Assembly (NCBI RefSeq): GCF_958450345.1
Contig: NC_088781.1
Coordinates: 116,758,431 to 116,822,430, forward strand
Length of the DNA: 64,000 bases
DNA from: Calliphora vicina
Taxonomy: Eukaryota > Arthropoda > Insecta > Diptera > Calliphoridae
Direction: 5' to 3'
A program made the position numbers and the translations under genes. Positions 1-11,749 of this stretch are shown here, piece by piece. Position 1 is the stretch's first letter. Each line of letters opens with the position of its first letter. A model generated the notes under the pieces. It ran no database searches. It was given only the letters and a program-made list of their open reading frames with translations, and had not been told where the DNA came from.

Positions 1-802
1 ATATTGTGTTAGTTTGCGCATAATAAAATATGAGCCAACTGCTTTAATAAGTTCATATTATTGGCAGCATTATCAAAACTTTGCCTTAAATCATGCTGAA
101 CAGCAAGAGAATTTCGTAATTATAATATTTATGGCTTTTGTGTGTTTCCGGCTAAAACAAAATCATAATTTCATGCTCTAGAGGAAATATTTACGGATGT
201 ACAAACACGTGTAGAGTACTGCAATAATGTAAACAATATAATGAATAGATTAAAGAAATGTGTTCACATTTAAGCAACAAAATTTATTAAAAATGTTGTA
301 AAACTTTCTAATAACGAGCAATAACAAGGAAATGTATTTAATGTGTATTGTTTATCAAACAAAATTGTATAAAAATACTAATAATTTTCCAAAAACCTTC
401 AGTGTAAACACCTTACTATTAAGTAATTTAATATAGCATACATTTGGGGTATTTGTGCCAAAGTTTTATAAACAGGGAATACTGAAGACTGTGTGGGGAG
501 TCAGGGATTTACAATAATGAAAGCATTGACTTTGTATATAAACCACATTAGCATCGAAACCATCCATATTAACTAATAGCGAAAATTATTTAATATTGTT
601 GTTGTTTGTTCTCTTTGCCATAAAATTACTTTTATAACCTCTGGTAAATAAGCACAACAAAATACTAAAAATATTGTGTGGTTTTACCTTAAAGAATTCG
701 TGTTTAGCACTGGTTACGTATACTTTATAATTAATTGAATATTAATACATATTGCTTATACGTACTAAGTATGAGTAGACAATTTGATAAAGGGGATTGA
801 TT
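1..802. other. non-coding AT-rich DNA
   Basis: I see no gene, exon or array here. The sequence is AT-rich with short homopolymers and no long open frame. It could be an intron or intergenic DNA beside the satellite that starts near 911. Confidence 0.5.
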
Positions 803-872
803 TTTATACCCTTCATCATGAGTGACAGGGATATACTTATATACGTTTTTCATTCCGTTTGTAATTTGTACA
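803..872 (-). repeat. terminal fragment of a dispersed repeat
   Basis: Read on the minus strand, this segment carries 'caaacggaatga' followed about 40 bases later by 'catgatgaagggtataaa'. The same two motifs close the copy at 52255-52566 in the same order. It is therefore a short, truncated copy of that interspersed repeat, lying directly next to the 31-bp satellite. Assignment is by eye alignment within the window only; the class (possibly a Helitron/DINE-like non-autonomous element) is inference. Confidence 0.5.
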
Positions 873-910
873 TTTTTCATTTGCCAAATTAAAGATACAT
901 TTTATTATAC

Positions 911-3212
911 TTATCTAGAAAATTTAAGTTATCGATAAGTTTCCTATAGAAAATGAAAGTTATCGATAACTTTTCTATAGATAAATAGAGTTACCGATAA
1001 ATTTTCTATAGAAAATAAAAGTTATCGATAACTTTTCTATTGAAAGTCAAAGATATCGATAACATTTTTTTTAGAAAATTAATGTTATCGATAGATTTCT
1101 TATAGAAAATAAATTTATCGACAAACTTTTCTATATAAAAATAAATTTATCGATAAATTTTCTGTTGAAAAATAAAGTTACCGATAAATTTTCTAGAGAA
1201 AAGTAAAGATATCGATAACGTTTTAAAAATAAATCAAAGTTATCGATAAGTCTTCAATAGAAAATTAAAGTTATCGATAACGTTTCTAAAGAAAAGTAAA
1301 GTTATCGATAACGTTTCTAAAGAAAAGTAAAGTTATCGATAACTTTTCTATAGAAAAGTTTTAAAAATAAATCAAAGTTATCGATAACTTTTCTATAGAA
1401 AAGTAAAGTTATCGATAACTTTTCTATAGAAAAGTAAAGTTATCGATAACTTTTCTATAGAAAAGTAAAGTTATCGATAACTTTTCTATAGAAAAGTAAA
1501 GTTATCGATAACTTTTCTATAGAAAAGTAAAGTTATCGATAACTTTTCTATAGAAAAGTAAAGTTATCGATAACTTTTCTATAGAAAAGTAAAGTTATCG
1601 ATAACTTTTCTAAAGAAAAGTAAAGTTATCGATAACTTTTCTAAAGAAAAGTAAAGTTATCGATAACTTTTCTAAAGAAAAGTAAAGTTATCGATAACTT
1701 TTCTAAAGAAAAGTAAAGTTATCGATAACTTTTCTAAAGAAAAGTAAAGTTATCGATAACTTTTCTAAAGAAAAGTAAAGTTATCGATAACTTTTCTAAA
1801 GAAAAGTAAAGTTATCGATAACTTTTCTAAAGAAAAGTAAAGTTATCGATAACTTTTCTAAAGAAAAGTAAAGTTATCGATAACTTTTCTAAAGAAAAGT
1901 AAAGTTATCGATAACTTTTCTAAAGAAAAGTAAAGTTATCGATAACTTTTCTAAAGAAAAGTAAAGTTATCGATAACTTTTCTAAAGAAAAGTAAAGTTA
2001 TCGATAACTTTTCTAAAGAAAAGTAAAGTTATCGATAACTTTTCTAAAGAAAAGTAAAGTTATCGATAACTTTTCTAAAGAAAAGTAAAGTTATCGATAA
2101 CTTTTCTATAGAAAAGTAAAGTTATCGATAACTTTTCTATAGAAAAGTAAATCTATCGATAACTTTTCTATAGAAAAGTAAAGTTATCGATAGCTTTTCT
2201 ATAGAAAAGTAAAGTTATCGATAACTTTTCTTTGGAAAATTAAAGTTATCGATAACTTTTCTATAGAAAAGAAAAGTTATCGATAACTTTTCTATAGAAA
2301 AGTAAAGTTATCGATAATTTTTCTATAGAAAAGTAAAGTTATCGATAATTTTTCTATAGAAAAGTAAAGTTATCGATAACTTTTCTATAGAAAAGTAAAG
2401 TTATCGATAATTTTTCTATAGAAAAGTAAAGTTATCGATAACTTTTCTTTGGAAAATTAAAGTTATCGATAACTTTTCTATAGAAAAGAAAAGTTATCGA
2501 TAACTTTTCTATAGAAAAGTAAAGTTATCGATAACTTTTCTATAGAAAAGTAAAGTTATCGATAACTTTTCTATAGAAATATAAAGTTATCGATAACTTT
2601 TATTGATAATTTTTTTGTATAGAAAATAAAGTTATCGATATCTTTTCGATAGAAAATTAAAGTTATCAAAAACTTTTCTATTGAAAATCAAAGTTATCGA
2701 TAAAAGTTATGGAAATATAAAGTTATCGATTACTTTTCTAACTTTTTTGTAGAAAATAAAATTTACCGATTGCTTTTCTGTAGAAAAATAAAGGTATCGA
2801 TAATTTTCTATACAAAAATAGATTTATCGATAACTTTTGTTTTAAAACAAAATTGTCGATATCTTTTTTTTATAGATAATTCAAGTTATCGATAGCTTTC
2901 TTTTAGAAAATAAAAGTTATCTAAAAATTTTCTAGGGAAAATTTAGCTATCGATATTTTTCTAAAGAAATCTAATTTAAAAATTAGTTATCGGAAAATTT
3001 TCTAAAGAAAGTTTATGTTATCTATAACTTTCCTACAGAATATTTAAGATATCGATACATTTTCTGCAGAAAATTTTGGTTATAAAAATAAATTTTCTCG
3101 AACTTTTCCTTAAAAAAATTTAAGTTATAGAAAACTTTTCTAATGAAAATTTTAGTTATCGATAAACTTTCTATGAAAATGAAATTTATCGTTAACTTTT
3201 TTTGTAGAAAAT
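911..3212 (+). repeat. 31-bp palindromic satellite, array 1
   Basis: A tandem array of roughly 74 units of 31 bp. Each unit joins two palindromes: a GTTATCGATAAC module and a CTTTTCTATAGAAAAG module, separated by short A/T linkers that give the array a constant orientation. Units are almost identical from about 1380 to 2580 and decay towards both edges, as expected if unequal exchange homogenises the centre. From about 1610 to 2100 there is a run of units with CTAAAG instead of CTATAG, showing local spread of one variant. Nearly every unit contains TATCGATA. There is no coding potential. Confidence 0.97.
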
Positions 3213-4849
3213 TCGATTTGTTTAATTATTCCAGGCCATCTTTTCCAGGCCTCTTTGATTAGATATATCAACGATATCCTTTTTTTAATGAGATACAAAT
3301 GTCAAATGATTTCTTTATTAAACTGAGTTTGTTTGAAATCATTATCATGTTCAAAAAAATATTACTAGGTGATGCTTATTAGTCTAAAGAAATTTTTAAT
3401 TATTTTATCGTAGGGACAAATTAACATCAACAAAAAGAATTCATAACTACTCGCTTTGATTATCTTGTATTAACGTAAAATATATTATGTTCTGTTTTAT
3501 AAATACTTGTTTCTGTCGCATTACATTTCTTTTGGGAAATTATTACTCAGAAGCAAATTGGTCTTTAAAGCAACTCACAGGGCGTATACTTTATTTTTGC
3601 CATAAAAATAACTTTCATACGTCGAGGTATCTGCAATATTTTCAACAAAAGATTTAAAAATGCTTAAAAAATTATCCATAAAAAAACATATTTCTAGGAA
3701 ATACATAATAATTTTTTAAAATTTAAATAACAGGTTTTAAGTACTTCCTGACATCAACAAAAAACCTTAAGTTTTGTTATTATTTTGTAAAATTAAGCCA
3801 TGTATACAATTGAATGTGATGTGATGATTAAAAATTGTTAATGAAACTTACGGAAATTAATCGTAAAACAGAAATCATAAAATTCATAAGTATAACGAAT
3901 GTATTATGTATAATAAAAAGAAAATATTAAAAGCAAGAATATTTAATTAACCTTGTGCAAATTATACATGCATTGAGTAATTCCTCTATCAGGTATATTA
4001 TTATTATCCAGCCAATCCTGCAAATAAAAATGCATGAGTGTGAAATTGTTTTAAAAATTATTTGTCTTAAAATTGAGGTGTATTTTTGTATGTATTTGTA
4101 TAAATCAATCAGCGAATTTTTCAAAAAATGACTGAATGAACAAAATTAACAAAAAGAAAACTTAATATTAAAACTGTGACAGGTTGAATAAATACCAACA
4201 ACAAAATGAAAAGTGTGAAAATGAAAATAAAAGAAACGGAAATCAACAGCAAATAGTAAAATTAATTATAAATTGCATGAAAAAAAAGTTTATTTTTTTT
4301 TTGTTTATTCTGTTTGCAAAGCAAGACGTAGTAAAAGTAAAACTTTTCGTTCTTCTTGAAAATAACGGTAAAACAACAACATTAAGGGAAACGGAAATAT
4401 AATGTGAGAATAATGGTGACAAATTGAAATAAAATTTGTATGCTCGTATGACAAAGAAATTAAGAGAAATACAGCAACGCAAAAAGAGAAAAAAGTAGGG
4501 AAAACAATTTCAAACAAATTACACAAATGAAACTTGGTGATGTGCAAAAAAACAAGAAAATAAAATGTGAAAAAGAAAAGTGTGTGAAACAAGGATTAAG
4601 TTTTGTAAGTAGTTAATAGTTATTGTAACTATTTGTTTGTTTCATTATAGTTTTTGCCTTTTGTTGCAGTTGTTACTGTTACTGTTGTTGTCATTATTAA
4701 AACATCCCCAGAGCCAAGTAATAAACAACAATGACCGCCCCTTAATGTCTGCAATATAATTATTTTCGTAGCATTTGGCATCAAGCGTCTTTTGAATTTG
4801 AAAAGTAGGAAATTTTTCGCAAATGAAGAAGGTTATAACGGATTATTTG
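3213..4849. other. unique spacer between the two 31-bp arrays
   Basis: About 1.6 kb of AT-rich DNA without satellite units. Short open frames at 3927-4124, 4184-4402 and 4305-4592 are low-complexity K/N/F/I-rich translations of A- or T-rich sequence and look like chance. No promoter or RNA gene was recognised. Confidence 0.5.
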
Positions 4850-6846
4850 TGAAAAATCGATACATTTTCTACGGAAAGTTAAAGTTATCGTTCACTTTTC
4901 TATACAAAATTAATATTAGCGATTACTTTTCTAAAGAAAATTAATGTTATCGATACATTTTTTATGGAATCTATAGAAGTAGTATTACCGGTAACTTTTC
5001 TATAGAAAGTTAATGTTATCGATAAACTTTCCCTAGAAAATGGAAGTTAACTTTGCATTTAAAGATATCGATATATTTCCTATAAAAACTAAAGCTACCA
5101 ATGTTTTCCACAGAAAATTAAAAATTTTCTATAGAAAATTAAAGTTATCGATTATTTTCAATGGAAAATTAAAGTTATCGATAAATTTTCTATATAAAAA
5201 TAGAGTTATCGATAAATTTTCTATAAAAAAATAATGTTATAGATAAATTTTCTATATAAAAGTAAAGTTATCGATAACTTTTCTATATAAAAGTAAAGTT
5301 ATCGATAACTTTTATATAAAAGTAAAGTTATCGATAACTTATCTATATAAAAGTAAAGTTATCGATAAATTTTCTATAAAAAAATAATGTTATAGATAAA
5401 TTTTCTATATAAAAGTAAAGTTATCGATAACTTTTCTATATAAAAGTAAAGTTATCGATAACTTTTCTATATAAAAGTAAAGTTATCGATTACTTTTCTA
5501 TATAAAAGTAAAGTTATCGATAATTTTTCTATATAAAAGAAAAGTAAAGTTATAGATAACTTTTCCTGAGAATAGTAAAGTTATAGATAACTTTTCCATA
5601 GAAAAGTAAAGTTATCGATAACTTTTCTATGGAAAATTAAAGTTATCGATAACTTTTCTATGAAAAATTAAAGTTATCGATAAATTTTCTATAGAAAAGT
5701 AAAGTTATCGATAAATTTTCTATAGAAAAGTAAAGTTATCGATAAATTTTCTATAGAAAAGTAAAGTTATCGATAACTTTTCTATAGAAAAGTAAAGCTA
5801 TCGATAACTTTTCTATAGAAAAGTAAAGCTATCGATAACTTTTCTATAGAAAAGTAAAGCTATCGATAACTTTTCTATAGAAAAGTAAAGTTATCGATAA
5901 CTTTTCTATAGAAAAGTAAAGTTATCGATAACTTTTCTATAGAAAAGTAAAGTTATCGATAACTTTTCTATAGAAAAGTAAAGTTATCGATAACTTTTCT
6001 ATAGAAAAGTAAAGTTATCGATAACTTTTCTATAGAAAAGTAAAGTTATCGATAACTTTTCTATAGAAAAGTAAAGTTATCTATAACTTTTCTATAAAAA
6101 AGTAAAGTTATCGATATCTTTTCTATAGAAAATTAGAGTTGTCGATAACTTTTGTATGGAAAATTAAAGTTATCGATAACTTTTGTATGGAAAATTAAGG
6201 TTATCAATAATTTTTCTATAGAAAAGTAAAGTTATCAATAATTTTTCTATAGAAAAGTAAAGTTATCGATAACTTTTCTATAGAAAATAAAGTTATTGAT
6301 AACTATAGAAAACTTTTCCTTACAAAAGCAAGATTATCGATAATTTTTCTATAGAAAAGTAAAGTTATTGATAACTTTTCTATAGATAAGAAAAGTTATC
6401 GATAACTTTTCTATAGAAAATAAAGTTATCGATAACTTTTCTATAGAAAATAAAGTTATCCATAACTTTTCTATAGAAAATAAAGTTATTGTTAACTATA
6501 GAAAACTATTCTATAGAAAAGCAAGATTATCGATAACTTAACTTTTTTAAAGAAAAGTTAACGATAACTTTTCAATTGAAAATTAATGTTTTCGAAAATT
6601 TTTCTATATAAATTAAAAGTTATCGATATATTTTGTATAAAAATTAAAAATACTATTCTTTAGGAATAACTTTAATTTCTTTATAGGAAATTAAAGTTAT
6701 CAATAACTTTTCTATAGAAGAATTGGAAATTAAAACTATCGATACATTTTGTGAAGAAGGTGAAAATTATCGAAAAATTGTCTCTAGAAAACTGAAGTTA
6801 TCGATAACTTTTCCATAGAAAAATAAAGTTATCTACCGAAAATTAC
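4850..6846 (+). repeat. 31-bp palindromic satellite, array 2
   Basis: A second array of the same 31-bp satellite in the same orientation, roughly 64 units. A local variant block with CTATATAAAAG in place of CTATAGAAAAG lies at about 5200-5550. The most homogeneous block is about 5690-6110. Variants with GCTATCGATAAC occur in consecutive units near 5790-5870. Both edges are degenerate. The open frame 5040-5234 is only a translation of diverged units. Confidence 0.97.
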
Positions 6847-7745
6847 AAAATTTCAAGCAAAGGCTAGATATAAGCACTACGTACAAGTATTTAGTATTAT
6901 TGAAAACCATAGGACTAGAGTATTAACAGTTTAATATAAAGGTATCCTATAAATTTTCTTAATAACATAACTACTACTTTCAAAAAAATTATATTAATTT
7001 GAAAAAATTGTAAACCGCAGTTTCATTCAAAATAAAAAAGCACAGAGTGTTTATTGTTCGTCGTATTCAGTGTTACTTTGCTATTTCGTTTGTTTGGTCG
7101 GAAAATTTTGTCAAAAATAATCGATTTCAAAAAAATTTATACGAAACGAAAATTTGTATCATAATTATTTTTAATGCCAACCACGGTGGTTAGTAAACTA
7201 ACCACTCCACTTTACAAAAACCCGTGGAATGTGGTGGTTTTTTATTTTGGGATTTATTTTTCTTACTTTTTATAATAAACTAACCCTTATATAGCTTCGA
7301 TAACATGTTTATAATTTTAATTAATATTAACTACATTTAAAAATTTCAACTAAATACCAACCGTCATCATGTACTCGACACAATGTAGTACGTGAATAAT
7401 TCAAATACTAAATACAATATTCCAGCTATACTAATGCAAGTCATAGTCACTCGCCTACAATTTGAAATCATTCAAATCCAAACACGATAGAGCGAAAATA
7501 AAACAGTTAAAGAAGAAATTATAATATACAAGAAAAAAATAAAAACATTTAAGTTTATAAACACGTCTCACTATTATAAGGGGTCTTGCTTTTAGGTTTA
7601 TTTGATTCTCCTCAAACAAAAAGGAAACACTAAAAAGGATACAAAAGGATTTACAATATTACTTTCTTTGCTGTAATAAGTTTTACTCTTGCACTGACAT
7701 GCACACTAAAGGAAAGGAAACACAATTGTAACAATGTATGTGGAT
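6847..7745. other. non-coding DNA
   Basis: No gene was recognised. A short imperfect hairpin (aaccac.../...gtggtt) lies at about 7188-7240. The rest is AT-rich without array structure. Confidence 0.4.
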
Positions 7746-7752
7746 GGTTAGG

Positions 7753-7791
7753 CGTGTGTGTGTGTGAGAGAGAGACAGAGAGAGAGAGGAA
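7753..7791 (+). repeat. GT/GA microsatellite
   Basis: A compound simple repeat: about seven GT dinucleotides run directly into an imperfect GA tract (gagagagaca then gagagagaga). The reverse frame 7651-7854 crosses it and is not a credible gene. Confidence 0.85.
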
Positions 7792-8099
7792 AAAGAGCAA
7801 TAGATATGTAGTAAAGTTAAAGTAGAAATCAGACTTGTTCTTAGCTTTATACAACTTTTACTTTTCTTTTCTCATGGTACATTAGGGTGGCCCTGATTTT
7901 GCACATTTTGGATATTCATAGTTTCCTATTGTTCTTCATCATTAGTGGTTGTTTCAAGGCAATGAGGGATATGTGTTTTGTACATTTGTGGTGAATACAC
8001 AGTCAAAAAGTTTAGAATACCTATAACAGACTGGTACATCTCCTATGAATCCACTTGTATCAGATTTGTCGAACACAGCGATAGTGGAAGTTTTTTCGG

Positions 8100-9007
8100 A
8101 TGAACGTCACAACGATTTTGATAAGAGACCTTGACCTTTCGAAAGTAAGAACTGATCTTCTCTGATCTGACCCGTCCACTAGCTATCACCAACGAAGGCA
8201 TCGGCAACACTCTTCACCACTTGGACGAAGGAGGTAAAATTAAACTTAGGTATCATGGTCGACGCCGTACAAATTCCGACAGTGAACCTCTCGAAAATCT
8301 TTGGTGTCACTTTGGGTAGCCTTTTTACCTCCTCACGATTGCACGCCACTGCAATCACGCATAAACTGCAAAATAGGAACAAAGTCCTCAAAGCACAAGA
8401 TGATTGGTCGGTCAGTGGTAAACTATGCTGCTCCAGTGTGGTCGCCTTCTTTGAGTGATACTCAGTGGAGGAATAATCAATGCTGTCAAAACGCAGCTTT
8501 AAGGACCATCACAGGCTGCCTTCAAATTACCTCTGAACATCACCTTCACGAGGAAACCAAGGTTCTACCGGTCAAGGAACACAACGTCATGTTGACGCAA
8601 CAGTTCCTTCTGGGATGTCACCGGAGGAGTCATCCAAACTTCATCATTATATGGCATGTTAGACAGACCTACGGAAATACGAGAAGAGCATACAGAGGTA
8701 TGTGCAGGAATCATTTGATAACTTTAAACGATATTCACAGAGACGCCATCAATTCCGCTGTAGCAGGATACCATATGAATGTCGTACTTGTAGGGTGCCC
8801 ACCACCGATAGCAAACGCTGAGAAGATTCTGCCGCGTAAAACAAGAGTCGTAAGAGCCCAGCTTATGGTCAGGGTCCTCATGACACCCTCCACATATTTA
8901 ACTGTTCAGCCAACCCTACTTCACTACTTCCTATGGGTTTATGGACTCATCCTGTTGAAGTAGCACAATTTCTTGGACTTGAACAAAATGCAGAACACCC
9001 AGATTGA
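8100..9007 (+). pseudogene. LINE (non-LTR retrotransposon) ORF2 C-terminal part, decayed
   Basis: The plus-strand translation, joined across frameshifts, matches the C-terminal third of insect non-LTR reverse transcriptase ORFs. Recognisable blocks are VDAVQIPTV..KIFGVTLGSLF, NYAAPVWSPSLSDTQW, QNAALRTITGC, HLHEETKVLPVKEHNVML, FLLGCHRRSHPNF, then HIFNCSANPTSL and LWTHPVEVAQFLGLEQ near the end. The reading frame changes before the NYAAPVW block and again near 8860-8900, and a terminal TGA falls at 9005-9007. The longest open piece is 8301-8963. Frameshifts show it is inactive. The family is a jockey-superfamily LINE, clade uncertain; the polymerase fingers and palm lie upstream and are missing. 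Confidence 0.85.
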
Positions 9008-9059
9008 TTATTGTAAAATTGTTTATGCTGCTACAAAAACAACATGACGGTTGGAAAAC

Positions 9060-9478
9060 AAAATTTTATAAAGCCGTCATTGGTCATCGTGGTTGTTCTT
9101 GACGAAGCGCATTTTGGATGTTCGTATGTCACGAACAACACGAACAATGTTGACCTCCAAGGCATCAATTGTTGCTGGTTTATCGGCAAAAGCCAGTGAC
9201 TTCACGTGGCCCTACAAGAACGAATCGAAAGGTGTCAAATCGCACGACCTTGGAGGTCAATTGAAATCAAGCCATCACCAAATATTGATCTCAATAAATC
9301 AATGGTTGCGGTCGCTGTATGGCACGTAACGCCATCCTGTTAAAACCACATTTCGTCAGGAGCAATGTCATTCATATTTTCAAATAAAAATCATTGATCA
9401 TGGTGCGGTAATGATCTTTATTGACAATAACGCGAACTCAGACTTCAATTTTGAAGAAATAAGGTAAGATGATGCCAA
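9060..9478 (-). pseudogene. mariner-superfamily (DDE) transposase fragment, broken
   Basis: On the minus strand the translation gives blocks typical of a widespread insect DDE transposase: GIILPYFF, VNKDHYRTMINDF, MWF-stop-QDGVTCHTATATIDLL, then after a frameshift PPRSCDLTPFDSFL, GHVKSLAFADKPATIDAL and VVRDIR. The DDE aspartates can be placed in QDG and in CDLTP. Defects are visible: an in-frame TAA in the WF-QDG block, Trp-to-stop changes (before PPRSC and after SFL), and at least two frameshifts. The terminal repeats of the element were not identified. The plus-strand open frame at 9093-9329 is its antisense shadow. Confidence 0.8.
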
Positions 9479-9479
9479 C

Positions 9480-10445
9480 AGCTTTTAAAATAGGTTATGC
9501 GAGGGAGGATAGAGGGAGTAGTATTTGTGAACATTTGAAAGTGACAGGAAAGACTTCAGCGACTAAAGAACGAATTGATCTTGTAATGTGATGTGCGATA
9601 CACTGCCCAGTCGACAACTTATTGATGTATAGCTTAAAAAACTCCGAGTTTCTGGAACAAGTTCAGTAATTTCTGCAGAGCATATTCCATTGTAGTATCG
9701 GCAGAACGGTGAACATAACCCACATTGTAACGATGTTCCAGTGAGACAATAGAGATGGATACCCTACTGTCACCGATAAGCACCTTCGCCCTCTTCTATA
9801 CGCGGTCGAGAAACTCCAAAATAGACTTCGAAACACCGGCCAGTACATGAGAATTGTATTCCATTTTGGGTCGGATATAAGTGGCGTAAATAGTAAGGAG
9901 ATCAGATGGAGTGAAGTATTTCCAACACCGTTTTAGAAAACTTGAGTGCTTCCTTCGACACTTGAAAAATGTTTTTTGTCCAGCGGATATCGCACTAAAT
10001 ACTCATGTCTATAACATCAAGAGCTTCTAATTCTTTAATATTTACACCACCCTTGAAAACAGATGAAGCAACATGATCTGTCGCGCGTTTGGATCTTAAC
10101 ATTTTGTCGTGCTTGCATTAAAATCGGCTCTATTCGCAGAACCCCATTCAGAGATTTTTACAAGATCTTAGGTATGTGTAATATTCATGTTTTTCCTCAT
10201 TGCCCCAATCTCAGACAGGCTTGGTATATAATTGAATGAATATGAATGGCAAATGTTGCTGCCATCTGCAAAAGTATAGATGGGGTTGGAAGTTTGACAT
10301 AGAAGGCCATTAAAAAAGATAAGAAATAGAGAAGGAGAAAGGGCGGAGCCTTGCGGTACCCCTGAATTGATCTTGAAGTCGTTTGATGAGATTCCATCTA
10401 CAACAACTCGTTCGATCTCTGAGAAAGTTTAAAATCGAGACACCA
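9480..10445 (-). pseudogene. jockey-type LINE reverse transcriptase fragment, decayed
   Basis: Minus-strand translation across several frameshifts gives a reverse transcriptase palm and thumb: VVVDGISSNDFKINSGVPQGSALSP, NPIYTFADGSN, ASSVFKGGVNIKELEALDV, then the downstream blocks SKSILEFLDRV and GICSAEITELVPETRSF. The catalytic FADD box reads FADG, so the second metal-binding aspartate is lost. Stop codons and frameshifts occur throughout. It lies head to tail with the mariner-type fragment on the same strand and faces the LINE remnant at 8100-9007. Short reverse frames at 9663-9848 and 10197-10397 are out-of-frame pieces of it. Confidence 0.85.
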
Positions 10446-11136
10446 AAATCTATAAGTAGTTTTATAATTCATTCCAAATAAAAATTTGAAAGAAAACGCA
10501 CGACTATTTTACCGCATTTATTTAATTGTTTTTAAATAAAGTACCCAATACAAAAGGCTTATTGAAGCTCCGCCATCAAAAAATCAATAATGTTTAATTA
10601 TCATAATTCGTTAGTACGACAACATGATACACGTTACTAATTTCCGACTTGTATAAGGGGTTATCGATGTCTGACCATTTAACCTTTGACCCAAAATTTC
10701 AACTAAAATCTGCAACCTCAAAATGTTAACCGATTTTATCCAAATTTTCAGCATTTGAATTTTAGATGACGGATAACAATTTCAGACCATGAAATCCAAA
10801 AAGTGTCCAATAACAACCACCCTATTGTTTAGTGTACAAACATTTCAAATAACATATAAAGACGCACTCTTTCAAACACACACAGATACATAAAGCCATA
10901 CATACAATAATAAAACGAGTCAAGTATGTGCATGATTACACTTAAAAGTTAATCATGAGTCATGTTCGCAAACAAGTACATCCATTACAACATGTTTGTT
11001 GCATGTGGGAGACGGACGACACTACAATATAGTTTAGGAGAATGAAGACTTTAAGGAAATGTTTTCTAGCTGTTTTTGCTTTCTTTTCAGTTGTTGTTGT
11101 TGATATTGTTGATTTCCACCACTTCACTTCACTTAC
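10446..11136. other. intronic/3' flank of the anoctamin exons
   Basis: No recognisable exon. The minus-strand frame seen at 10960-11136 is intron read-through after the splice donor at 11136. I searched by eye for later anoctamin transmembrane exons and found none. Confidence 0.45.
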
Positions 11137-11292
11137 CTGAAAACGTAACATCACGAACATGACAACGAATACCAGACACAAACACAAACCGATTATGGGA
11201 AAACTGACTAAATAGCGGAATGCACGTCGTTTCCACGCCGGTGCTTCTTTGGGCTCTAAACGTCCGGTGACATTGTTTTCAACAAGAGGACC
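11137..11292 (-). CDS. anoctamin-8-like, fourth visible exon (partial gene)
   Basis: A 156-bp, 52-codon exon, phase 0 at both ends. The acceptor ...ttgcAG precedes 11292 and the donor GTAAGT follows 11137. It starts GPLVENNVTGRLEPKEAPAW, the conserved extracellular or lumenal stretch of anoctamins with the ITG/VTG..EP pattern, then KRR and one hydrophobic membrane segment (YLVSFPIIGLCLCLVFVVMF). In the family this follows the EPPRP motif and begins the third membrane span region. Anoctamins (TMEM16) form dimers acting as ion channels or lipid scramblases; the ANO8 branch is linked to ER-plasma membrane tethering. Later exons are not in the window. Confidence 0.9.
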
Positions 11293-11389
11293 CTGCAATG
11301 GAAAATATAAACAATTGTTTAACTCAAAGGGAAAATATAAAAATACAAATTTAAAGAAAAAATTTCTTGTTAGCAGGAAATACTCTTAC

Positions 11390-11682
11390 CTTGTACAAAG
11401 GTCTCGGTGGTTCTAAAAGTTCCGGTGGCGTGGACAAAGTACCCCAACGAAAAGCCAACTCAACGGAATAGCGCTTCCAAGCCTCTAAATACAAAGAAGC
11501 CCAGGCCACATTAAACAAAGAGAACAAAACATGACCCATATCCTGAGCCGTTTGTCCCTTGCCCCATAGAAAGGCATATAAAATAGTGCCAAAGACAGCA
11601 GGAACTCCCAAAGCACAGGTATAGTGACCCAGCCAAGCAAAATATAAAGCCACCTTGACACCAAAGTATTCAGCAATGTCAT
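11390..11682 (-). CDS. anoctamin-8-like, third visible exon
   Basis: A 293-bp exon. Acceptor ...tactAG precedes 11682; donor GTAAGA follows 11390. The split Asp codon with the preceding exon rebuilds QPLDDIAEYFGVK, the hallmark leading into the first membrane span (VALYFAWLGHYTCALGVPAV). A second span (HVLFSLFNVAWASLYLEAWK) follows, then the invariant anoctamin block RWGTLSTPPELLEPPRPLYK. The ELAFRWGTL and EPPRP motifs are strong family signatures. The exon ends on a codon boundary, joining in frame to GPLVENN. The intron to the next exon is 97 bp. An overlapping reverse frame starting at 11682 is only a shadow. Confidence 0.95.
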
Positions 11683-11749
11683 CTAGTATCCAACAATTAA
11701 AAATCTTTTATTTATTTGAACCCTATGTTTAAGATAAGTTTTACTTTAC

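Noticed and set aside
911..3212. CRISPR-like array of regular short repeats
   Set aside because: There are no unique spacers; units are contiguous and the whole 31-bp period is repeated. The context is a eukaryotic satellite.
4184..4592. Two overlapping genes between the 31-bp arrays
   Set aside because: Both frames are low-complexity translations of A/T-rich DNA, overlap on opposite strands and have no recognisable domain.
7188..7240. Short hairpin aaccac.../...gtggtt as a regulatory RNA
   Set aside because: The pairing is short and imperfect, with no supporting context.
9093..9329. Plus-strand 78-residue open frame
   Set aside because: It is the antisense shadow of the minus-strand DDE transposase remnant, whose motifs are recognisable.
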